In this document: positions 7,509 through 15,373 of the stretch, one piece after another
Numbering within the stretch: the stretch's first letter is position 1
Layout: the number at the start of each line of letters is the position of its first letter
Assembly: GCA_002296975.1 (NCBI GenBank)
Contig: DBIS01000139.1
Coordinates: forward strand, 1 to 22,624
DNA: 22,624 nt
Source: Deltaproteobacteria bacterium UBA796
GTDB lineage: Bacteria; Myxococcota_A; UBA796
Reading direction: 5' to 3'
Notes under the pieces: generated by a model
Told to the model about the DNA's origin: nothing
What the model saw: the letters and a program-made list of their open reading frames with translations, nothing else
The model's database searches: none
Translations under genes and position numbers: made by a program

Positions 7509-8552
7509 GTGTTGACCCTTTTTCTTTTTTTAATCGCAGGCTGCAAGCCCACCGCCCCGCTCGCACCTCCCCATTGTTCAGATTCGGTCAACACCGTCAT
7601 TCCCACCCAAGATGGCGCAGAGGTTGTCACCCATCGGCATCCGGCAAAGGGCCCTCCGGTCCTGTTGATTCATGGAATTTCATCCAATCACCAATTTTGG
7701 GATCTCACCGAAGAACACAGCCTGACTGCCATGCTCGCCGAAGCTGGCTTGGATGCCTGGGCACTCAACACCCGAGGGCATGGCTTGGCGAGCCATAAGC
7801 AATCCGGGGAGCGCCAACGCCACGGTTGGTCGATCGATGATTATGGACGCTACGATCTCGACGCCGCCATCGCTCATATTCAAAAAGAGACCGGATTTGA
7901 GGCGGTGGCATTGGTCGGCCACTCGATGGGGGGCATGGTGAGCGCCGCGTACATTGCCCACCATGGGGACGATGCCATTTCGGCCTTGGTCGTGGTGGCC
8001 TCTCCGATCGCATTCGATACCCAGGCTTTGTTGATGCGCTTGGGGCCATTGAGCATGAGTATCGCCAGGATATGGCCGAGTATTGGCGCTGAGGGCTTTG
8101 CGAAATTCTCGGCCAAACTCCCCAACTTCCTCCCAGCCCACGGCGAGGGAATCTTGTACAACCCGGCCAATATGGCGCCCCATATGCGACGTTTTATGCT
8201 GAGCCGGATCGTCAGCCAAGTCTCTAGAGAAGAGCTCGCACAGCTTTCAAAAACCCTCAAATCCAAACGGTTCACATCCAACGACGACACCATCGATTAC
8301 GCCACCGCCCTCAACAAACTCACCACCCCGCTCCTGGCCATCAGCGGCAGCGCAGACAAAATCGCGCCCCCATCATCGGTCGAGCCCTGGCTTGAGCACA
8401 GCGCGAGCAACGACGAAACCTATATGGAGATGGGCGAGAGCACCGGTGCAGGGGCGGACTATGGGCATTTGGACTTGGTGCTCGGCGACGCAGCCCGCGA
8501 GGAGGTGCTCAACCCCATCGTCGATTGGCTCGCGCTCAGGCTCACACCTTAA
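7509..8552 (+). CDS. Alpha/beta-hydrolase lipoprotein
   Basis: This is a probable serine hydrolase (esterase or lipase type) exported and lipid-anchored. The 347-aa protein starts with a short hydrophobic leader ending in the lipobox LIAGC (lipidated Cys12). The alpha/beta-hydrolase fold is clear: PPVLLIHGISSNHQFW (oxyanion region), the nucleophile elbow GHSMGG with Ser139, an acid at Asp283 (ISGSADKIAP) and His320 (DYGHLDLV). The triad order and spacing are normal. A helical cap lies at about 185-250. The start is uncertain: GTG 7509 gives the shortest usable signal peptide, no strong ribosome-binding site is visible, and the nearby ATG at 7498 is out of frame. Substrate is unknown. The gene is divergent from the degenerate GGDEF gene (71 bp) and convergent with the MazG gene (12 bp). 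Confidence 0.85.
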   Translation: MLTLFLFLIAGCKPTAPLAPPHCSDSVNTVIPTQDGAEVVTHRHPAKGPPVLLIHGISSNHQFWDLTEEHSLTAMLAEAGLDAWALNTRGHGLASHKQSGERQRHGWSIDDYGRYDLDAAIAHIQKETGFEAVALVGHSMGGMVSAAYIAHHGDDAISALVVVASPIAFDTQALLMRLGPLSMSIARIWPSIGAEGFAKFSAKLPNFLPAHGEGILYNPANMAPHMRRFMLSRIVSQVSREELAQLSKTLKSKRFTSNDDTIDYATALNKLTTPLLAISGSADKIAPPSSVEPWLEHSASNDETYMEMGESTGAGADYGHLDLVLGDAAREEVLNPIVDWLALRLTP

Positions 8553-8564
8553 GCCGCCCCTGAA

Positions 8565-8924
8565 TCACAACTCCGTGGACTTCTCTAGGCGGCCTTTACA
8601 CTTTTCTACCGGGTACTTCTCGGCGTTAATCTTCAATTTGTCGACCACGGCTTGGCCAAGGTCCACATCCAGTCGCGCAGACAAATTGAGCAAACAGATC
8701 ATGACATCGGCCAACTCCATCCTGAGCCCTTCATCGCGCCCCTTCACCGGCGGCTGGGGTCCGTCATCGGCGGACCACAAAAACAGGGCCAAGAGTTCAC
8801 CGGCTTCGGCGCTTAAGGCCATCGCGAGGTTTCGCGGACAGTGGTACTGGGTCCAATCGCGATCCTGATTGAAAGATGCGATGCGCTCGCTGAGCACATC
8901 GAGTGAGTGTGAATGTTTTGCCAC
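8565..8924 (-). CDS. MazG-family nucleotide pyrophosphohydrolase (dCTPP1-like)
   Basis: This is a probable small all-alpha NTP pyrophosphohydrolase that hydrolyses (often modified) dNTPs to monophosphate and pyrophosphate as a house-cleaning step. The 119-aa protein matches the DCTPP1/RS21-C6 style: FNQDRDWTQYH, PRNLAMALSAEAGELLALFLW, ELADVMICLLNLSARL. The metal-binding pattern ExxE...ExxD is complete at E40, E43, E70 and D73. I chose GTG 8924 because AGGA lies six bases upstream on the minus strand. An in-frame ATG at 8954 would add ten residues but has its purine run directly against the start. The frame continues far upstream through the divergent OmpA-like gene, which is antisense noise. 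Cytoplasmic; exact substrate unknown. Confidence 0.88.
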   Translation of the reverse strand: MAKHSHSLDVLSERIASFNQDRDWTQYHCPRNLAMALSAEAGELLALFLWSADDGPQPPVKGRDEGLRMELADVMICLLNLSARLDVDLGQAVVDKLKINAEKYPVEKCKGRLEKSTEL

Positions 8925-8987
8925 AGTGCATCCTATTGTGGTTAAGGTATTCATCCCCTTATTGACGGAACCCACCGGGAGTCCAGC

Positions 8988-9857
8988 ATGCTGACTGTTT
9001 TCTCTGTTGTTCTTGCATTTTCGATATCGACCGAGGCGATCGCAGCACCTTTGCGGCCCGTCACTTTTGTTGTCGATACCCGCCTCTCCGAAGGCCCGAT
9101 TGAAAACTTCAACTTGCTGTTGGTCAACCCCAAAAAGCTTGCTGCATTTCTTCGGCCCTTGGATTCCGTAGACGGCCTCATCCCGAGAGCAACCGTCTCC
9201 GAAGACCAAATCGCCATCAACGATCGCATCTTTTTTGCCCTCGGTGCCGACGGAATACGCCCATCCAGCTTCCCCATCCTCGATCGGGTGGCCTCTACGC
9301 TGATCGCGCGTCCTGACATCGAGGAGATCTCGATCCAAGGCCATGCAGCACGCAACCCCAACGGCGACGTCAACCTGGCGCTCTCCGTGCAACGGGCCAA
9401 GGCAGTCGTGGATTATTTGGTCGAAAAAGGGGTTGATCGGGGCCGAATCGGCTCTATTGGCTTTGGGCAAACACGCCCCGACGCCAAGGACGTAGGCCGG
9501 GTAGAGTTCGTGATCGAGCGATGGAGCAAGCATCGTTTGGAGACGGCCGCACACGTCACGCCCGATGCAAGCCACGGCCCCGGCACGGGCAGCTTGCTCA
9601 TCGAAAACGACCGCTCATACGAGGCCACTGTGGCCATCAACGGCACAGTCGTTGGCACGGTTGGACCCTACACGAATGCAGCAGTTCACGGCCTCAAAAC
9701 TGGTCTTTATGACGTCCGATTCAGCCACAGCACTGGCTATAGCTACTTTCGCGCAGTCCGCACAAGTGAGGTAAACAGCCCCATCGTTCCCGGTGGTGCC
9801 CGCGCAGCATCGGTGCTCAAAAACCGTGGCTTACCCGCGTCTCAAGCGGTCGAGTAA
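8988..9857 (+). CDS. OmpA-like domain protein with C-terminal PEGA-like domain
   Basis: This is a probable envelope protein of 289 aa with an N-terminal signal peptide (MLTVFSVVLAFSISTEAIAA). The ATG follows GGGAG at a spacing of six. Residues about 70-170 fit the OmpA C-terminal peptidoglycan-associated fold: ISIQGHAARNPNGDVNLALSVQRAKAVVDYLVEKGV...RIGSIGFGQTRP. The LS..RA arginine is present, but the usual GHTD aspartate that helps bind diaminopimelate is replaced (GHAA). Residues about 198-260 (GSLLIENDRSYEATVAINGTVVGTVGPY ... GLKTGLYDVRF) resemble a PEGA-type beta domain. There is no N-terminal beta barrel. The stop lies 6 bp before the FG-GAP lipoprotein, so the two are probably co-transcribed and coupled. 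Role: envelope attachment or scaffold, inferred. Confidence 0.8.
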   Translation: MLTVFSVVLAFSISTEAIAAPLRPVTFVVDTRLSEGPIENFNLLLVNPKKLAAFLRPLDSVDGLIPRATVSEDQIAINDRIFFALGADGIRPSSFPILDRVASTLIARPDIEEISIQGHAARNPNGDVNLALSVQRAKAVVDYLVEKGVDRGRIGSIGFGQTRPDAKDVGRVEFVIERWSKHRLETAAHVTPDASHGPGTGSLLIENDRSYEATVAINGTVVGTVGPYTNAAVHGLKTGLYDVRFSHSTGYSYFRAVRTSEVNSPIVPGGARAASVLKNRGLPASQAVE

Positions 9858-9863
9858 AATAAC

Positions 9864-11312
9864 TTGAGGGCGTTCACCACGGCCCTAATCTTAGGGTTCG
9901 CCGGATGCGAGTCTGATTGTGTGGGCGTGGGTTGTCTCGATGATTTCGGCGCAGCGTCCGCCTTGCTACACTTGGGAGCGACCCTGCCCGAATCAGGCGA
10001 GTTCCCTGGCTCAGAGGCGAGTGCCTCGGTGAGCGGCGACATCTTTTTGGGCGCACAATGGCATGTCGCTATTCGGCCAGGCGTGCTCATCGTTGGCACC
10101 AGCGCCGATAGCACCGTCCGCAGCTTCAAACCCTTGATCGGCGACGCCCTCACAGAACAACAAGCGGAGGGGCGGATCGTCGGCGAGCAAAGCGAGGATG
10201 GTTTTGGACACCGAGTTGTGGTGATCGATGGGCCGGACGGCGAGCGTGATCTGCTGATCTCAGACCCCAAAAAATCCCTGACGGCTGACACCAGCCACAA
10301 CGGCGCAGTGTACAGATTTCAAGGTATCGGAGACGGCTGGACAACGCGCTTACAAGCAAAGGATGCGGTGATGCGCATGAGCGGCGAATCCCCAGGCGGC
10401 CGATTGGGATCTGCGCTCGTGGTGTGCCCAGATATTGACGGCGATGGCTTGAGTGAGTGGATGGCCTCAGCCACCCGAGACAACACCACAGCATCTATGG
10501 CAGGGCAAGTGGTCTTGGCTTTGAGCGCAGATATGGCGGTGCAATCTGACCAGCTCGGCATCGACGCCCTCGACACACGCTGGACCGGCCTTGATATCGG
10601 TGAAGCGGCAGGCAGCAGCCTCTCATGTCGCCACGATTTGAACGGCGATGGCACGCCCGATGTGCTGATCGGCGCCCCCTATGCAGACCGCCCAACAATC
10701 GAAGACGATGAAACCCCCCAAGACGCCGCCGGCAAGGTCTATCTCATATACGATTCTGGCCCCGGCACACCTGACACTTTGAGTGCTGCCGCCGACCTCA
10801 CATTTGGGGTCGGAGATGCAAACAGCTGGTTTGGCTGGTCCATCGCCACCGGAGACATCGACGGCGACGGCCTTAACGATTTGGCCATTGGCGCTCCCGG
10901 CGCAGAGTCGACTGTGGGTGCCGTCCACATTTGGTCTGGCGCTCAGATTCAAGGCGGCGACATCGCGGCCCCCACCCACACCCTGCTGGGGGTCGAAAGC
11001 GGTGGGCGTTTTGGGTGGAGCACCCACATCGCAGACATCAACGGCGATGGTATTGGCGATCTCTTGATTGGCGCGCCCTATGTGAATCCAACCGGCACCG
11101 GGGCCACTTATGATGCCGGTCGAGTCTCCATTTACTTTGGAAGCGCTGTGGCCATCGAGGACTGGACTGAGACTCAACTCGCCACAGATGCGCCACTGAT
11201 GTTCACCGAACCCAAGCAATATTTGCGCACCGGTCAGCGAATATTTTCAGGGGATTTTGATGGCGACGCGGCCATGGACTTGGTCTTCCTCCACCGAATC
11301 CAAGCTAACTAA
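9864..11312 (+). CDS. FG-GAP (integrin-alpha-like) repeat lipoprotein
   Basis: This is a probable surface or periplasmic lipoprotein of 482 aa whose body is an integrin-alpha-type beta propeller. The TTG start gives MRAFTTALILGFAGC, a clean lipobox with lipidated Cys15. No good ribosome-binding site is visible, so translation probably depends on the OmpA-like gene ending 6 bp upstream. Calcium-loop FG-GAP motifs are DIDGDGLSEW (about 190), DLNGDGTPDVLIGAP (about 258), DIDGDGLNDLAIGAP (about 332), DINGDGIGDLLIGAP (about 391) and DFDGDAAMDLVF (about 465). A degenerate copy near 125 (VIDGPDGERDLLI) makes at least six, close to the six or seven blades of a closed propeller. FG-GAP propellers usually mediate adhesion or ligand binding; the ligand is unknown. 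Confidence 0.88.
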   Translation: MRAFTTALILGFAGCESDCVGVGCLDDFGAASALLHLGATLPESGEFPGSEASASVSGDIFLGAQWHVAIRPGVLIVGTSADSTVRSFKPLIGDALTEQQAEGRIVGEQSEDGFGHRVVVIDGPDGERDLLISDPKKSLTADTSHNGAVYRFQGIGDGWTTRLQAKDAVMRMSGESPGGRLGSALVVCPDIDGDGLSEWMASATRDNTTASMAGQVVLALSADMAVQSDQLGIDALDTRWTGLDIGEAAGSSLSCRHDLNGDGTPDVLIGAPYADRPTIEDDETPQDAAGKVYLIYDSGPGTPDTLSAAADLTFGVGDANSWFGWSIATGDIDGDGLNDLAIGAPGAESTVGAVHIWSGAQIQGGDIAAPTHTLLGVESGGRFGWSTHIADINGDGIGDLLIGAPYVNPTGTGATYDAGRVSIYFGSAVAIEDWTETQLATDAPLMFTEPKQYLRTGQRIFSGDFDGDAAMDLVFLHRIQAN

Positions 11313-11370
11313 CCCACGCCCAAGCATCGGCGCGCAGGCCGGGATACGGATCGGCCCAACAGGAGAGACC

Positions 11371-12144
11371 ATGCTCGATCACGCACTCAGTATCGCCCGG
11401 CAAGCAGCACTTGAGGCCGGCGCTGCCATCGCCGGGTTTTACCAAGACGAATACACCGTCCGCGACAAGGGCGAAGACAACCCAGTCACCGACGCCGACC
11501 TCGCGGCAGACAAGATTCTCGAGGCCAAAATTCGCGGTGCATTTCCAGACCACGGCTGGTTGAGTGAAGAGACGGTAGACACCCCTGAGCGCCTCGAAAA
11601 ATCCCATGTTTGGATCATTGATCCTCTCGATGGCACCCGAGAGTTCACCCAGGGCATTCCCGAGTTTGTGGTGAGCGTCGGGCTGGTCATCGATGGCCGT
11701 GCCGTGTTGGGCGTGCTGTACAACCCCATCAAAAAACAGCTTTTTGCCGGCATCGTGGGCCAAGGGGCAACCCTGAATGGCGAACCCATCTCCGTCACAG
11801 CCCACCCTGAGTTGAAAGGCTCCAAAGTGGTGTGCTCGCGTACGGAAATGAAAAAGGGATGGTTTGACGACTATATGGACGTCCTCACCCCGGTACCGGT
11901 CGGCTCCGTCGCCTATAAATTTGGACTGGTCGCCGCCGGCGAGGCCGAATCAACCTTCACCCCGCGCCCAAGAAATGAATGGGACATCTGTGCTGGGGTC
12001 GCCATCGTTGAGGCTGCTGGAGGCCGGTGCTCTGACCGCACGGGTGCTCCCTATGTGTTCAACCGACCCGACCCACTTGTAAACGGAGTCGCCGTCTCAA
12101 ACGGACATGTCCACGGGGCAATCTTGGAGATCATGAAGCGATGA
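11371..12144 (+). CDS. cysQ: CysQ-like 3'(2'),5'-bisphosphate nucleotidase (inositol monophosphatase superfamily)
   Basis: This is a Mg-dependent, Li-sensitive-type phosphatase of 257 aa. All superfamily metal sites are present: DNPVTDADLAAD, E66-E67 (WLSEET), D84-P-L-D87-G-T (WIIDPLDGTREF) and Asp205 (NEWDICAGVAIVEAAGG). The DGTREF form, with charged Arg-Glu after DGT, is typical of CysQ/BPNT-type enzymes that remove the 3' phosphate from pAp. Inositol monophosphatases usually have DGTTNF. ATG 11371 follows AGGAG at a spacing of five. The longer open frame starting inside the previous gene has no such support. The stop overlaps the next start (ATGA). Given its partners it might act on another phosphate ester; that is speculation. 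Confidence 0.85.
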   Translation: MLDHALSIARQAALEAGAAIAGFYQDEYTVRDKGEDNPVTDADLAADKILEAKIRGAFPDHGWLSEETVDTPERLEKSHVWIIDPLDGTREFTQGIPEFVVSVGLVIDGRAVLGVLYNPIKKQLFAGIVGQGATLNGEPISVTAHPELKGSKVVCSRTEMKKGWFDDYMDVLTPVPVGSVAYKFGLVAAGEAESTFTPRPRNEWDICAGVAIVEAAGGRCSDRTGAPYVFNRPDPLVNGVAVSNGHVHGAILEIMKR

Positions 12145-13142
12145 CTGACCTGGCTTGGTGCCAACGCTTATTACCGAAAGTGTCTCGGACCTTTGCCATC
12201 GGCATTCAGACCTTGCCGAGCCCCTTGTCCGAGTGGTTCACTGCCGGCTATTTACTGTGCCGAGTCGTCGACACAGTGGAAGACTCCTTAGGGATTGACT
12301 GGGTCACCCGGCGCCAACTGTTTAGCGCCTTCGACCAAGCCTTGATGACCGGCGACTGCGCTGAGTTTAAGGCAGGTGCAGTGGTTTTTGGCGGAGATTC
12401 AGAGGGCGAGCTTGCCCAGGGCTTGGACCGAATTCTCAACACGATGACCACATTTCCAGACTCAGTGGTCGGGGCGCTTCGGGCCCGTGTGCTCGAGATG
12501 AGCGGCGGCATGGCGATCTACAGCTTGCGGCACGCCCTGGGGGGCGGACGAGCCACCTTACGAGATCAAGCTGATTTGGAGCGGTATTGCTACTTTGTCG
12601 CAGGCACAGTCGGTCATTTGCTCACCGATTTTTTCATGATCTATTCCCCGCAAGCATCGGCGAATTCAGCCACGCTTCGGGCCCATGCTGAGGGGTTCGG
12701 CCTCATGCTTCAGCTGACCAATATCGTGAAAGATGTCACCGACGATGCCGAGCGTGGCTGGTGCTTCGTACCCGAGACTTTCTGTGTCGCGACCAACACG
12801 GCACCTCACTTGCTTACCGACCCAGCCCACGTCCACACCGCCATCTGTGCCATCGACGAGCTCAACCTCTTGGCGCGCCGCCACCTCGAAGATGGTGTGG
12901 CCTACATTTTGGCCCTCCCAAAAAGCCCCGTGGCGATGCGGCGTTTTTGCCTGCTGCCCATGCTCCTCGCAGCCAAAACCCTTGACCTCGCCCTCGGCAA
13001 TCCAGCGGTGGTAGACGCAGCCAACCCAGTCAAAGTTTCTCGGGCGATTGTGGCCGAAACGCTCGCAGAGGTTGAAGCGTTGGTTGGGGATGATATGGCC
13101 ATCGCCGCACTTACGGCCTTGCGGCCAGGACAAGCCAAATGA
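12141..13142 (+). CDS. Squalene/phytoene synthase family protein, squalene-synthase-like
   Basis: This protein is predicted to join two prenyl diphosphates head to head, giving squalene from farnesyl diphosphate or phytoene from geranylgeranyl diphosphate. It has 333 aa. Both Asp-rich Mg-diphosphate sites are intact: DTVED at residues 44-48 (LCRVVDTVEDS) and DVTDD at 198-202 (LQLTNIVKDVTDDAERGWCFVP). The segments SRTFAIGIQTLP and YCYFVAGTVGHLLTDFF resemble classical squalene synthases (Y-C-x-x-V-A-G-x-V-G), which makes squalene the more likely product. No hydrophobic membrane tail is evident. The ATG overlaps the upstream stop and the TGA overlaps the MFS start, both as ATGA, so all three are translated in series. 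No hpnC, hpnE or shc-type cyclase gene is in the window. Confidence 0.85.
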   Translation: MTDLAWCQRLLPKVSRTFAIGIQTLPSPLSEWFTAGYLLCRVVDTVEDSLGIDWVTRRQLFSAFDQALMTGDCAEFKAGAVVFGGDSEGELAQGLDRILNTMTTFPDSVVGALRARVLEMSGGMAIYSLRHALGGGRATLRDQADLERYCYFVAGTVGHLLTDFFMIYSPQASANSATLRAHAEGFGLMLQLTNIVKDVTDDAERGWCFVPETFCVATNTAPHLLTDPAHVHTAICAIDELNLLARRHLEDGVAYILALPKSPVAMRRFCLLPMLLAAKTLDLALGNPAVVDAANPVKVSRAIVAETLAEVEALVGDDMAIAALTALRPGQAK

Positions 13143-14302
13143 AGCTGCTCATTCCTGTATTACTGGCCGTTGTTCTTGACCTTATCGGCTTTGGGATCGT
13201 CATCCCCTTGCTCACTTTTTATGCCGAAGAATATGGTGCCGGCCCCGTCGCGGTCACCTTGTTGATGGCCGTATATTCTTTGGCTCAGTTTTTGATGGCC
13301 CCTGTTTGGGGTGCGCTCAGCGACCGATTTGGACGCAGACCGATCATGCTGTTTAGCATCGGGATGGCCACAATCTGCTTGGCTGGCTTTGCTTGGGCTG
13401 AAAGCTTGTGGCTGTTGTTTGTCTTTCGCGCATTGCACGGTGCCGCTGCCGCCAACATTTCGACCGCCCAAGCCTGTGTGGCCGACGCCACCACCCCAGA
13501 AAACCGCGCCAAAGGCATGGGTATGATCGGGGCTGCTTTCGGGCTCGGCTTTACCCTCGGGCCTTTTGTCGGCGGCGAGTTGTCCGTCTACGGCTTGGCT
13601 GCCCCCATTTGGGCTGCCGCAGCCTTATCGGCGATCAACTTTGTATTGGCCGTGGTGTGGCTCCGCGAGACCCGCAAGCCAGACACCGTTCGCCCCAAGC
13701 GCTCAATCCATCCTGCCGCCTTCATGCGGGTGGCCAAACACCCCGTGATTGGACTGTGCATTGTGCTCACCTTTGTGATGACGGTGGCCTTCGCCATTAT
13801 GGAGAGCAGTTTCACCTTATTTGCCGAGCATGTCCGCGACTTGGATGCCCGCCTGGTTGGCCGTATGTTCGGCGTCGCTGGGCTCACCATGATCTTTGTT
13901 CAAGGTGGTATTATCGGCCGCTTGGTTAAACGTTTTGGAGAGGCCAAACTTATCCCTGCGGGAATCGCCATTTTATCCATGGGACTGATCGCGCTGCCTT
14001 TCGCTCCCCCCATCGCTGCGATGACCGGTGTATTTGTGGTGATCGCCATCGGCCAAGGCATCGCCAGCCCAAGCCTACACAGCTTGATCTCACGTGGCAC
14101 CGCTGACCATGAGCAGGGCTTTGTGCTTGGCACCAACCAATCCATGAGCGCACTCGCTCGCGCAGTGGGCCCAACCATCGCGGGCTGGCTGTACATCGGT
14201 GGTGCTGCTTGGCCGTTTTATGTCAGCGGCGGTATTTTAGCGCTGAGCATTCCACTCGGTGTGGCTGCCGTTGCCCAGCGAGGGACAAAGCAAGCGCTTT
14301 GA
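13139..14302 (+). CDS. Major facilitator superfamily transporter (DHA1/TetA-like)
   Basis: This is an inner-membrane secondary transporter of 387 aa with the alternating hydrophobic pattern of about 12 membrane helices. The first helix (LLIPVLLAVVLDLIGFGIVIPLL) carries the D-x-x-G-x-G-x-x-x-P pattern seen in TetA-type drug:H+ antiporters. MFS motif A is present after helix 2 (GALSDRFGRRP, about residues 58-68). A basic central loop (RETRKPDTVRPKRS) separates the two halves. It is usually an efflux family, but the substrate cannot be assigned. It is the last gene of the three-gene set with the CysQ-like and squalene-synthase-like genes and starts within the upstream stop (ATGA). Confidence 0.88.
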   Translation: MKLLIPVLLAVVLDLIGFGIVIPLLTFYAEEYGAGPVAVTLLMAVYSLAQFLMAPVWGALSDRFGRRPIMLFSIGMATICLAGFAWAESLWLLFVFRALHGAAAANISTAQACVADATTPENRAKGMGMIGAAFGLGFTLGPFVGGELSVYGLAAPIWAAAALSAINFVLAVVWLRETRKPDTVRPKRSIHPAAFMRVAKHPVIGLCIVLTFVMTVAFAIMESSFTLFAEHVRDLDARLVGRMFGVAGLTMIFVQGGIIGRLVKRFGEAKLIPAGIAILSMGLIALPFAPPIAAMTGVFVVIAIGQGIASPSLHSLISRGTADHEQGFVLGTNQSMSALARAVGPTIAGWLYIGGAAWPFYVSGGILALSIPLGVAAVAQRGTKQAL

Positions 14303-14331
14303 TGTAGACTGGCTCATCACCGGGGTGGTTA

Positions 14332-15360
14332 ATGGGCGAACGAATTACATTGGTCACTGCTGTATTTTTGACCGCATGCACATCGGGGGACAAAGCCCAT
14401 GACCTTCAAGACTCCGGCTTAGGCCTCTCAAATAGCCCCACCGCTCAAATCATAGCCCCCATCGCAGCTGAGACCATTCGAGACGGCACGCTCTTTATCG
14501 CACGTGGCTTGGTGAGTGATGCCGACCAAAATCCAGAAACCTTGACCGTTCATTGGTTTGTGGGTGACGAGGGGCTGCCGCGACCCTGCCCTCAGGGGAC
14601 ACTCCCTGATCCTGATGGGCTCACCCAATGCGATGTCGCCTTCTCATTTGACAAGCCTTCTATTCGTTTGTTGGTCACAGATGCCAACGGCAACACCGCA
14701 GAAGATACTGTGACGATAAACCTTGTGGCTGCTGAAGCACCCGAGGTGGCGATTACCGCACCCACAGGCGAGCAACTCTATCGCACCACTGACCTCATCA
14801 GCTTTGAGGGCACAGCGACCGACAACGAGGATGCCTCAGGCGCACTGGGTGTGTGGTGGGATTCCGATATCCAGGGCTTACTGGACTTGAGCCAAACGAT
14901 CAACGACGCCGGTGCTGTGAGCGGAACTGGGTTTTTGGAGCCTGGAGCCCACGTTGTGCGCTTGTGGGCCGAGGACACCTCAGGGCGGCAAAGCAGCGCT
15001 TCAGTGCTTGTGCAGGTCTTTCCCCCAGCAGCACCCCCTGTCGTCGCCATGGTCAGTCCGCTTGATGGGACCACCTTGAATGTGGGTGACCTGGTGCTGT
15101 TTCAAGCCAATGTTGTCGATGAGTTCGACCGGCCAGAGGACATCGATATCTCGTGGTCGTCCACCATCGATGGCGAACTGGCCTCGACCATTGCCACCAG
15201 CGATGGAGACACCCAGTTTTCCACCAGTGGGTTGAGTCAGGGGGAGCACGCCGTGACCGTGGTGGCCACAGATTCAGATGGCCTAACTGCGATGGACACG
15301 GTGCTCCTTTCTGTAATGGATCCTGGAGCTGCCGATGGTGAGCCTGATTCTGTAGATTGA
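14332..15360 (+). CDS. Ig-like-domain lipoprotein, short relative of the giant lipoprotein
   Basis: This is a probable surface lipoprotein of 342 aa. The leader MGERITLVTAVFLTAC ends in lipobox LTAC (Cys16). Three Ig/PKD-like beta modules follow: about 35-135, 140-235 and 238-335. Repeating marks are W-x-S-x-x-D/Q-G and G-x-H-x-V-x-L/V-x-A-x-D-x-x-G. Module 1 has a Cys pair (C86, C100). The same layout, including a Cys pair 13 residues apart (C75, C88), heads the 1706-aa lipoprotein encoded on the other strand, so the two are probably paralogues. The gene lies 29 bp after the MFS gene on the same strand and could be read through from it. It converges on the metzincin gene with a 13-bp gap. 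Function unknown; adhesion or surface layer is a guess. Confidence 0.78.
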   Translation: MGERITLVTAVFLTACTSGDKAHDLQDSGLGLSNSPTAQIIAPIAAETIRDGTLFIARGLVSDADQNPETLTVHWFVGDEGLPRPCPQGTLPDPDGLTQCDVAFSFDKPSIRLLVTDANGNTAEDTVTINLVAAEAPEVAITAPTGEQLYRTTDLISFEGTATDNEDASGALGVWWDSDIQGLLDLSQTINDAGAVSGTGFLEPGAHVVRLWAEDTSGRQSSASVLVQVFPPAAPPVVAMVSPLDGTTLNVGDLVLFQANVVDEFDRPEDIDISWSSTIDGELASTIATSDGDTQFSTSGLSQGEHAVTVVATDSDGLTAMDTVLLSVMDPGAADGEPDSVD

Positions 15361-15373
15361 TATTGTTTCGGGC

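Noticed and set aside
8963..8968. TTGACG as a -35 box for the OmpA-like gene
   Set aside because: It is only about 20 bp from the ATG, leaving no room for a -10 box and ribosome-binding site.
8954..9575. Longer MazG protein reaching back through the OmpA-like gene on the minus strand
   Set aside because: The upstream part has no recognisable family sequence and is antisense to a clear OmpA-like gene; the MazG fold starts after 8924.
11337..11356. GGCCG...CGGCC hairpin between the FG-GAP lipoprotein and cysQ-like genes
   Set aside because: Only a 5-bp stem with a 10-base loop and no T run; it looks like chance in GC-rich DNA.
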